In this document: one piece after another, positions 12,180 through 17,477 of the stretch | How positions within the stretch are numbered: position 1 is the first letter of the stretch | How the letters are laid out: each line of letters begins with the position of its first letter | Program-made: the position numbers and the translations under genes | NCBI GenBank assembly: GCA_028290125.1 | Contig: JAQGKM010000184.1 | Span: 1 to 17,477 of the forward strand | Source of the DNA: Hyphomicrobiales bacterium | GTDB taxonomy: Bacteria; Pseudomonadota; Alphaproteobacteria; Rhizobiales; Beijerinckiaceae | DNA: 17,477 bases | Direction: 5' to 3' | Notes under the pieces: model-generated | Databases searched by the model: none | What the model saw: only the letters and a program-made list of their open reading frames with translations | Told to the model about the DNA's origin: nothing

Positions 12180-14258
12180 ATGGACGTCTCCATGCTCGAC
12201 AGCGCCGCCAAGGCGTTTGTCATGCTGCTCGATCCGTTCCGGATGATGCTGCTGTTTCTGGGCGTGATCATGGGCCTTGTGCTCGGCATCCTGCCCGGCA
12301 TCGGCGGTCTTGCCGGCACCGCCCTGCTGCTGCCCTTCACCTTCAACATGGACCCCTACGCGGCGATGGCGCTGCTGCTGGGTCTTGGCGCCACCACGGC
12401 GACCGGCGACCCCATTCCGGCGATCCTGTTCGGCGTGCCGGGCGGCGCGGGCTCCGCCGCGACCGTGCTCGACGGCCTGCCCATGGCCAAGCGCGGCGAG
12501 GCGTCCCGTGCGCTGTCGGCGGCCTACATGTCGTCCATGATGGGCGGCATTTTCGGCGCCGCGCTGATGGCGCTCCTGCTGCCGATCCTGCGACCGGCCA
12601 TGCTCTACATCGGCTCTCCAGAGCTATTAGCCTTTGCGGTGCTGGGCATATCCATGGTGGCCGTGCTGTCGGGCAGTGCGCCTCTGCGCGGACTGGCTGC
12701 CGGCTGCATCGGCCTCATGATTTCGATGGTCGGCTCCGATCCCCAGACAGGCACGCTGCGCTGGACGCTCGACAGCCTCTACCTCTGGGAAGGCGCGCCG
12801 CTCGTCCCGATCGTGCTCGGCCTCTTCGCCTTGCCGGAACTGGCCGATCTCGCCATTTCCCGCCAGTCGATCGCGCCCGGCTCGAAACAGCTGGCGACGT
12901 CCACGTCGGGCATGCTTCAGGGCGCACGAGACTGCTTCACCCATTGGTGGCTCGTCCTGCGCTGCTCCTGGCTCGGCGCGACGCTCGGCGCGATTCCCGG
13001 ACTTTCGGGCGCGATCGTCGACTGGCTCGCCTACGGCCACGCGCTCAAGACCGAGAAGGGCGCGGCCCTCACCTTCGGCAAGGGCGACGTCCGCGGCGTC
13101 ATCGCGTCTGAAAGCGCCAACAACGCGAAGGAAGGCGGCGCGCTCGTGCCGACCGTCGCCTTCGGCGTGCCCGGCTCCGCCGGCATGGCGATCCTGCTCG
13201 GCGCCTTCCTGATCCATGGCCTGGTCCCCGGACCGGACATGCTCACCAAGAACCTCGACATCACCTACGCGATGGTGTGGTCGGTTGCGCTCGCCAACAT
13301 CCTTGGCGCGGGCCTCTGCTATCTCTTCAGTGCGCAATTCGCTCGTCTCGCGACGCTGCGTTACACGCTGATCCTGCCGGCGACGCTGTCGATCATCTAC
13401 ATCGGCGCCTTCCAGGGTTCGCGTAACTGGGGCGATCTCTACACCCTGCTCGCCTTCGGCGTTCTGGGCTGGGTCATGAAGATGCTGCGCTGGCCGCGTC
13501 CGCCGCTGCTGCTCGGCTGCGTGCTCGGCGAGGTGGTGGAGCGTTATCTCTTCATCTCGATCCAGCGTTACGGCGTGGAATGGTTCTCGCGCCCGATCGT
13601 GATCATCATCTTCGCCTTCGCCTTCTTCGGTCTGCTGCGCCCGCTTCTGCAGGACATCAAGATCCATGGTGGCGTGCGCCAGATGCTGACCGGCTTCCAC
13701 ATGAAGCCGAACTGGAAGGCCGACCAGCTGTTCTACGTCTTCCTCTTCTGCGTGCTCGGCTACATGCTCGCGGAAGCGTCGACCTGGAACATGCACGCCA
13801 AGATCGTGCCGATGATCGTCGGCTCGGTGGCAGGCGTCGTGATGGCGATCTCGCTGTTCAACTACCTCTTCCGCAAGCCGGAAGTGGTCGGCGACGTCGG
13901 CATGGCGGGCGTGGTGACCGAGAAGATCGAGGCGAAGATCCACATGGATCTCGACGCCACCACCGATCATCTCGACACCTGGACGATCCTGCGTCGCGCA
14001 GGGATGTTCTTCGGCTGGCTGGTGGCCTTCATGCTCTCGATGGCGACGATCGGTCTGATCCCGACCGTGCCGATCTTCGTGATCGCCTTCATGCGGCTCG
14101 AAGAGACCAAGGAGCGCTGGTCGCTGGTCATCCCGCAGGCGTTGATCCTGACGGTGTTCGTCTACTTCGTCTTCGACCAGCTGCTGACGATCCCGTGGCC
14201 GCAGACGCTGCTCGGCACCTGGTTCCCGGCGCTGAAGGGCCTGATCCCCTCGGTCTGA
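12180..14258 (+). CDS. Tripartite tricarboxylate transporter permease, TctA-TctB fusion
   Basis: Tripartite tricarboxylate transporters take up citrate-like or other carboxylates using a periplasmic receptor (TctC), a small membrane protein (TctB) and a large permease (TctA). Residues 1-500 or so are TctA: LVLGILPGIGG (33-43) and its inverted-repeat partner GATLGAIPGLSG (266-277), FGVPGGAGSAATVLDG, ESANNAKEGGALVPTVAFGV and LIHGLVPGPD. TctA is normally about 500 residues, whereas this protein has 692. The extra part (about 515-680) has four hydrophobic segments, with the later ones (GWLVAFMLSMATIGLIPTVP, then an FMRLEETKERW loop, then VFVYFVFDQLLTIPWP) resembling TctB. It therefore looks like a natural TctA-TctB fusion. 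No tctC adjoins, so the receptor must be elsewhere. GAGAGG at 12165-12170 supports the start, and a terminator follows. Confidence 0.88.
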   Translation: MDVSMLDSAAKAFVMLLDPFRMMLLFLGVIMGLVLGILPGIGGLAGTALLLPFTFNMDPYAAMALLLGLGATTATGDPIPAILFGVPGGAGSAATVLDGLPMAKRGEASRALSAAYMSSMMGGIFGAALMALLLPILRPAMLYIGSPELLAFAVLGISMVAVLSGSAPLRGLAAGCIGLMISMVGSDPQTGTLRWTLDSLYLWEGAPLVPIVLGLFALPELADLAISRQSIAPGSKQLATSTSGMLQGARDCFTHWWLVLRCSWLGATLGAIPGLSGAIVDWLAYGHALKTEKGAALTFGKGDVRGVIASESANNAKEGGALVPTVAFGVPGSAGMAILLGAFLIHGLVPGPDMLTKNLDITYAMVWSVALANILGAGLCYLFSAQFARLATLRYTLILPATLSIIYIGAFQGSRNWGDLYTLLAFGVLGWVMKMLRWPRPPLLLGCVLGEVVERYLFISIQRYGVEWFSRPIVIIIFAFAFFGLLRPLLQDIKIHGGVRQMLTGFHMKPNWKADQLFYVFLFCVLGYMLAEASTWNMHAKIVPMIVGSVAGVVMAISLFNYLFRKPEVVGDVGMAGVVTEKIEAKIHMDLDATTDHLDTWTILRRAGMFFGWLVAFMLSMATIGLIPTVPIFVIAFMRLEETKERWSLVIPQALILTVFVYFVFDQLLTIPWPQTLLGTWFPALKGLIPSV

Positions 14259-14280
14259 CGAGACCCACATCGCAAACGGA

Positions 14281-14311
14281 AATGGCCGGGCTCTGTCCCG
14301 GCCATTTTTTT
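14281..14311 (+). terminator. Intrinsic terminator of tctAB
   Basis: A perfect 10-bp stem (AATGGCCGGG at 14281-14290 with CCCGGCCATT at 14297-14306) and a 6-nt loop run into seven T. The stop codon of the convergent endonuclease-family gene (14310-14312) lies at the end of the T-tract, so one element serves the junction of both genes. Confidence 0.92.
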
Positions 14312-15068
14312 ATGCCCGCGATTCGATGGCGGGATGGATCTCGAGGTCGACGACCAGCGGCAGATGATCGGATGCGACGCGCGTGATCGCATTGCGGATC
14401 ACCTCGACGCGCCGGACCGAAAGATCGCCGCGCGTGAACACGTGGTCGATGCGCAGCACCGGAAAGGCCGCCGGAAACGTCGGCTTCGGACGCCCCATGC
14501 CGGGCGCGCGCTGCGCGTCGAGCATGCGCCGCGCCAGCCGGTGATAGACGCGCGAACGCGGCACGAGATTGAAATCGCCGACCAGCGCCACCGGCCCGAG
14601 GCAATCGGCGCGGCCCATCCAGTCCTCGCCCAGCAGATAGTCGGTCTGCGTGCGCCGTTCGCGCGCGATCAGCGACAGATGCGTGTTGACGACGTGAAGA
14701 TGCGCGCCGCCGACATCGATCGTCGCCCACAAGGCGCCGCGCGGTTCGATCGTGCGCAGGCCGGGACGGCCCGGCAAACGTCCGGAATTTTTCAGTTCGG
14801 ACGGCAGGGTCGTCAGAATCGCATCGCCATACTGCTCCTCGAGCACGCGCACGTTCGCGTGAAAGTGCGAGTTCATCCCGAGCGCGCGGGCGATCTCCTC
14901 CGCCTGGTCGATGCGTCCCGTGCGCCGCCGCAGCACATCGACTTCCTGCAAGGCGACGACGTCGGGCGCTGCGGCGGCGATCACCTCGGCGATTCGTCCG
15001 GGCGAAATGCGGCCGTCGACGCCGAGACATCGATGGACATTCCAGGTGAGGAGGCGGATGGCCGGCAC
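14310..15068 (-). CDS. Endonuclease/exonuclease/phosphatase (EEP) family protein
   Basis: A 252-residue metal-dependent phosphoesterase of the DNase I-like fold. All family landmarks are visible: TWNVH (8-12, Asn10), ALQEVD (39-44, metal-binding Glu42), NTHLS (His130), GDFN (164-167), the RIDHVF segment (Asp208, His209) and SDHLPLV (233-239, the catalytic Asp-His). The substrate may be nucleic acid, a phospholipid head group or a phosphoinositide-like compound; sequence alone does not decide. No signal peptide is visible. I prefer the GTG start at 15068: GAGGGA lies 4 bases before it and the domain begins at once. An ATG at 15119 and an open frame up to 15251 are alternatives, but lack ribosome sites. 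The gene is convergent with tctAB and divergent from the proline-rich small gene. Confidence 0.88.
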   Translation of the reverse strand: MPAIRLLTWNVHRCLGVDGRISPGRIAEVIAAAAPDVVALQEVDVLRRRTGRIDQAEEIARALGMNSHFHANVRVLEEQYGDAILTTLPSELKNSGRLPGRPGLRTIEPRGALWATIDVGGAHLHVVNTHLSLIARERRTQTDYLLGEDWMGRADCLGPVALVGDFNLVPRSRVYHRLARRMLDAQRAPGMGRPKPTFPAAFPVLRIDHVFTRGDLSVRRVEVIRNAITRVASDHLPLVVDLEIHPAIESRA

Positions 15069-15200
15069 GCGGTCCCTCGGGGCTGCGGGACATGTCCCGT
15101 GTCGAAGATCGGAGCACATCGAGTTCGACGCGCCGCCGACAACGCCGAGGATTCCCGGGTTGTTCAATGACAAGCAAGCGCTGTTGATCGGCGTCGCACA

Positions 15201-15226
15201 GGAACCCGCAGCGCGCGGCGCGTGTT
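15201..15226 (+). promoter_or_regulatory. Near-consensus EcfG (general stress sigma factor) promoter
   Basis: GGAAC (15201-15205) and TGTT (15223-15226) are 17 bases apart, matching GGAAC-N16/17-cGTT except for the least conserved first base of the -10. The -10 ends 43 bases before the ATG of the proline-rich small gene. The presence of a perfect EcfG site 640 bases further on raises its credibility. Confidence 0.5.
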
Positions 15227-15269
15227 GCCCGGCATGACGTACGATCAACACGAACCGCGAGGATCCCAG

Positions 15270-15476
15270 ATGCAGAACGTTCCGCTTCCGCCCGAGACGG
15301 CGCCTGATCAGACCCCGATGCCGTCGCCCGAGCCGCCGGTCCTGCCGCCCGACGTGCAGCCCGGCGTGCCGATCAACGATCCCGGCGCGCCTGAGCCGCT
15401 CGGCATTCCGCCCGTCGCGCCCCCGACGGTGCCGCCGGGACCCAGCGGACCCGAAATTCCGCAGACCACGATGTAA
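15270..15476 (+). CDS. Proline-rich small protein, hypothetical
   Basis: This 68-residue protein is about one third proline, with many PP and PxP steps (PMPSPEPPVLPPDVQP is typical), few charged residues and no hydrophobic helix or signal peptide. It is surely disordered or extended. ATG at 15270 has GAGGA at 15259-15263; an in-frame ATG at 15222 would overlap the probable promoter. I do not recognise a family, although short Pro-rich ORFs of this type occur in other Hyphomicrobiales. A near-consensus EcfG promoter upstream suggests expression under general stress or in stationary phase. A bidirectional terminator follows directly after the stop. Confidence 0.65.
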   Translation: MQNVPLPPETAPDQTPMPSPEPPVLPPDVQPGVPINDPGAPEPLGIPPVAPPTVPPGPSGPEIPQTTM

Positions 15477-15478
15477 CC

Positions 15479-15514
15479 AAAAAAGGCGCCCTCCTTGCGG
15501 ACGGCGCCTTTTTT
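15479..15514. terminator. Bidirectional intrinsic terminator between convergent small genes
   Basis: AAAAAAGGCGCC (15479-15490) and GGCGCCTTTTTT (15503-15514) form a perfect stem. Inside, the stem can continue past a C-C mismatch (TCC with GGA) to a TTGC loop. With an A-tract on one side and a T-tract on the other, it works for both the proline-rich gene (plus) and the SWIB gene (minus, stop at 15536). Confidence 0.92.
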
Positions 15515-15535
15515 ACGGCTGAACAGCCGGACGTT

Positions 15536-15823
15536 CTACTTCAGATGCTGAGCGAGGTGCTTGTTCATTTCGAACATCGTCACCTTCGGCTTGCCGAAAA
15601 CCGCCTCGAGCGGCTTGTCGGCAATGATCTCGCGCTTGTTCTCGGGGTTCTGCAGCGAGTTCTTCTTGATGTATTCCCAGACCTTGCTGACCACTTCCGA
15701 GCGCGGCAACGGATCGGCGCCGACGATGGCGGCGAGTTCCTTGGAGGGCTGCAGCGGCTTCATGAAGGCGGAGTTGGCCTTGGCTTCGCCTGTCTTGCCT
15801 TCGGTGGTTGTCTTCTTCGCCAT
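15536..15823 (-). CDS. SWIB/MDM2 domain protein
   Basis: This 95-residue protein consists of a basic, Lys/Thr-rich N-terminal tail (KKTTTEGKTGEAKAN) and one SWIB domain (about 22-95). The domain is shown by LQPSKELAAIVG, LPRSEVVSKVWEYIKKNSLQ, NKREIIADKPLEAVFGK and the closing FEMNKHLAQHLK. SWIB domains are small helical folds known from eukaryotic chromatin remodellers and, in bacteria, from chlamydial topoisomerase I fusions and short stand-alone proteins. In bacteria the role is poorly defined; a DNA- or nucleoid-associated function is a guess supported by the basic tail. The start has a perfect GGAGG ribosome site. A consensus EcfG promoter lies about 46 bases upstream on this strand, shared with the divergent 70-residue gene, so stress-inducible expression is likely. 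Confidence 0.93.
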   Translation of the reverse strand: MAKKTTTEGKTGEAKANSAFMKPLQPSKELAAIVGADPLPRSEVVSKVWEYIKKNSLQNPENKREIIADKPLEAVFGKPKVTMFEMNKHLAQHLK

Positions 15824-15866
15824 GTTTGCCTCCGTCTATCGGGAAAGGGTCGCATCATCCAGCCCG

Positions 15867-15892
15867 GGAACGGGCGGACGACAAAGCTCGTT
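15867..15892 (+). promoter_or_regulatory. Consensus EcfG promoter, plus direction (half of a bidirectional element)
   Basis: GGAAC (15867-15871), 17 bases, CGTT (15889-15892) is an exact match to the alphaproteobacterial EcfG consensus GGAAC-N16/17-CGTT. It would start transcription near 15899, about 68 bases before the ATG of the 70-residue gene. Confidence 0.72.
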
Positions 15893-15894
15893 CC
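15869..15894 (-). promoter_or_regulatory. Consensus EcfG promoter, minus direction (other half of the element)
   Basis: On the minus strand, GGAAC (15894-15890), 17 bases, CGTT (15872-15869) is again an exact EcfG match, made from the same bases because the element is the inverted repeat GGAACG-N16-CGTTCC. The predicted transcript starts near 15862, about 39 bases before the SWIB gene ATG. Confidence 0.72.
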
Positions 15895-15966
15895 GCATCT
15901 GCACGTTTTCGAGGTCCGATGCAACGCACTTGAGGGTTGCGGGCCATGCTGGCAGGGGAGAACTTG

Positions 15967-16179
15967 ATGGGAATCGATCAAAAAGCCGCCAAGGGGGCGG
16001 AAACCGCATCCAAGGGCGAGGTCAGCGACAGCTTGGCCGATTCGAGCCTGAATGAGGCGCCGGCTCCTCTCGGCGGGCCGCCGTCCGAGGGCGAGGCCAC
16101 CCGCAAGGTCCCGCAAAACGACCAGCGCGAAGGGCTCGCGAAGGCTGAAGCGACCGGCAAGTCGCCAGCAAAACCCTGA
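15967..16179 (+). CDS. Hydrophilic 70-residue protein, hypothetical
   Basis: A small Ala/Gly/Lys/Glu-rich protein without hydrophobic helix, cysteine or aromatic residue; it is probably disordered, like hydrophilin-type stress proteins. The ATG at 15967 has a strong Shine-Dalgarno (AGGGGAG, 6 bases away). An in-frame ATG at 15946 and the frame up to 15937 lie before that ribosome site and are less likely. No family is recognised. It is divergent from the SWIB gene and shares its symmetrical EcfG promoter, which suggests general-stress expression. The next gene begins 48 bases after its stop and might be read from the same transcript. Confidence 0.7.
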   Translation: MGIDQKAAKGAETASKGEVSDSLADSSLNEAPAPLGGPPSEGEATRKVPQNDQREGLAKAEATGKSPAKP

Positions 16180-16227
16180 ACAGCCGACGGGAACCGGGTG
16201 TTAACGGCGACGGCCGATCATGCCGCA

Positions 16228-17477
16228 ATGTTCAGCCGCCGCCGAATCTTCACTGAAGGCCTCGCCACGGGCGCCTGGGCGACCCGTCAGCGCCTTTGGG
16301 CCTCTGGGTGCCTGCTGATCGGCGCCTACGGCCTGGCGGGCCTCGCCCTGCTGCTGACAGGCCATGGCGATGCGGATCTGACCGGGCGGCTGATCGGCGC
16401 CGACTTCGGCATGATCTGGAGCGCCGGACGCAGCGCGCTCGAAGGCCGCCCCGACGATGTTTTCTCGCTCGCCGCCCAAGCCGCCCGGCAGGAGGCGCTG
16501 TTCGGCGCTGCGGCAGGTTTCACGCCCTGGCATTATCCGCCGCAGTTCCTGCTCGTCGCCGCGCCGCTCGCGGCCCTGCCATATCTCGCCGCGCTGGCAG
16601 CCTGGCAACTCGTGACCTTTGTGCTCTACGCCGCCGCCACGCGCGCCTGCGCGCCGCCTGCGCTGGCCGGCGCCGCGTTGCTGCTGGCCGCCAGCTTTCC
16701 CGCCGCTTTCATCAACGCGGCGCACGGCCAGAATGGCTTCCTGACGGCTGCGCTGCTGACTGGCGCCGTGCTGGCCCTGCGCGCCCGCCCGCTGCTGGCC
16801 GGAGCCCTCTTCGCCATCATGGCCTACAAGCCGCAGTTCTGCCTGCTGGCGCCCGTCCTGCTGCTGGCTCAGGGCGGCTGGCGCGGCTTCGCAGCGGCGG
16901 CCGTGACAGGCTGCGCGCTGCTCGCCGCAACCATCGCGGCGTTCGGCGTCAGCGTCGTTCCGGCGTTTCTGGCGTCGCTGCCCGACGCCAAGCGCCTGAC
17001 GCTCGAAACCGGCGCGGCCGGCTGGGAGAAAATCCAGAGCGTCTTCGCCGCCGTCCGCCTGCTCGGCGGAAGCTATGACCTCGCGATGATGGCGCAGGTC
17101 GCCGTGACGCTCGGCGTCGTCGCCTGCGTCTGGCGGGTCTGGCGGTCGCAGGCGGATCTGCGACTGAAGCGAGCCCTGGTGTTCCCGGGCGTGCTGCTCT
17201 CGACGCCCTACTGCGTCGACTACGACATGGTGTTGCTGGCGCCGGCCCTCGTGCTGCTTGCGGCGCACGGCGTTGCACGCGGATTCGTGCGCTGGGAGAT
17301 CAGCGTGATGGCGCTCGTGTTCGTCACGCCCATTCTCGCGCGGCTGGTCGGCGGAGCGCTCCATCTGCCGCTTGGGGCTCTCGTCCTGTCGGCGCTATTC
17401 GTCTGGACGTTCCGGCGCGCCCGGGCGGATGCGCGCGATCCTGCGCGCATCCGCGGGACCGGCGCGCTCAGAACTTC
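16228..17477 (+). CDS. GT87/DUF2029-type membrane glycosyltransferase, 3' end outside window
   Basis: The frame stays open from ATG 16228 to the window end (416 codons plus 2 bases). The protein is a polytopic membrane protein with about nine or ten hydrophobic segments rich in Ala/Leu. Family-like landmarks are GADFGMIWSAGRSALEGR near residues 58-73 (with Asp59 in the position of the conserved Asp of GT-C enzymes), HYPPQFLLVAAPLAALPY, the AHGQNGFL loop, AYKPQFCLLAPVLLL and YCVDYDMVLLAPALVLL. These fit DUF2029, a GT-C family that uses polyprenyl-phosphate sugars; the acceptor is unknown. A GTG at 16198 would add ten residues; neither start has a good ribosome site. The final 20 codons are Arg/Ala/Asp-rich, so the true stop is probably close beyond the window. 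Confidence 0.82.
   Translation, partial: MFSRRRIFTEGLATGAWATRQRLWASGCLLIGAYGLAGLALLLTGHGDADLTGRLIGADFGMIWSAGRSALEGRPDDVFSLAAQAARQEALFGAAAGFTPWHYPPQFLLVAAPLAALPYLAALAAWQLVTFVLYAAATRACAPPALAGAALLLAASFPAAFINAAHGQNGFLTAALLTGAVLALRARPLLAGALFAIMAYKPQFCLLAPVLLLAQGGWRGFAAAAVTGCALLAATIAAFGVSVVPAFLASLPDAKRLTLETGAAGWEKIQSVFAAVRLLGGSYDLAMMAQVAVTLGVVACVWRVWRSQADLRLKRALVFPGVLLSTPYCVDYDMVLLAPALVLLAAHGVARGFVRWEISVMALVFVTPILARLVGGALHLPLGALVLSALFVWTFRRARADARDPARIRGTGALRT
17425..17454 (+). repeat. Perfect 12-bp inverted repeat near the end of the GT87 gene
   Basis: GCGGATGCGCGC (17425-17436) and GCGCGCATCCGC (17443-17454) enclose a 6-base loop. The stem lies in coding sequence for the Arg/Ala-rich tail. No T-run follows inside the window. 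Confidence 0.8.

Noticed and set aside
12627..14270. Very long minus-strand open frame (547 codons) opposite tctAB
   Set aside because: His/Asp/Arg/Glu-rich antisense shadow of the hydrophobic TctA-TctB gene; no motif, and the plus-strand gene is unmistakable.
16201..17364. Long open frame (387 codons) on the minus strand at the end of the window
   Set aside because: The predicted peptide is a Gln/Arg/Gly/His-rich low-complexity string typical of the antisense of a GC-rich membrane-protein gene. The plus strand encodes a clear GT87-like polytopic protein in the same place.

Overview
This 17.5 kb window is GC-rich chromosomal DNA with the codon use and gene content of an alphaproteobacterium, most likely in the Hyphomicrobiales (Rhizobiales). 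The pointers are an NdvA/ChvA-type glucan exporter, a xerD gene divergent from aroK-aroB, an Ala/Lys/Pro-tailed YafK-type L,D-transpeptidase, and promoter motifs matching the alphaproteobacterial general-stress sigma factor EcfG. Genes are packed tightly. I see no tRNA, rRNA, CRISPR array, prophage or insertion sequence. The genus cannot be settled from the sequence alone.

Layout. (1) 1-923 is the 3' third of secA, closed by an intrinsic terminator. (2) 1128-2467 holds a putative GT-A-fold glycosyltransferase and a small secreted protein, ending in a strong terminator. (3) On the minus strand, 6374 down to 2611, lie a 60-residue single-pass membrane protein overlapping xerD by ATGA, then xerD, accA and a lipoprotein L,D-transpeptidase. 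(4) Divergent from these is a single-ORF fusion of shikimate kinase and 3-dehydroquinate synthase (aroKB), whose stop codon interlocks with that of the convergent NdvA-like ABC exporter. (5) 10273-11636 is a two-subunit 3-oxoacid CoA-transferase with its own terminator. (6) 11689-12179 has no convincing gene but is crowded with perfect inverted repeats and a motif present three times. It leads into a 692-residue permease that appears to fuse TctA and TctB. (7) 14310-17477 holds an endonuclease/exonuclease/phosphatase-family enzyme, a proline-rich small protein, a SWIB-domain protein, a 70-residue hydrophilic protein, and the start of a GT87/DUF2029 membrane glycosyltransferase that runs off the window.

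How the genes work together. Most are housekeeping or envelope genes: protein export (SecA), peptidoglycan cross-linking (L,D-transpeptidase), fatty-acid precursor supply (AccA), chromosome dimer resolution (XerD), the shikimate pathway (AroKB), glucan export (NdvA), and CoA activation and uptake of organic acids (CoA-transferase, Tct).

The most interesting points are these. The SWIB gene and its divergent 70-residue neighbour share one symmetrical element, GGAACG-N16-CGTTCC, which reads as a full EcfG promoter (GGAAC-N17-CGTT) on both strands; a second near-consensus EcfG site precedes the proline-rich gene. The AroB half of AroKB has Asn where the family has a conserved active-site Lys. The region ahead of tctAB is an unexplained, highly structured regulatory or RNA element.
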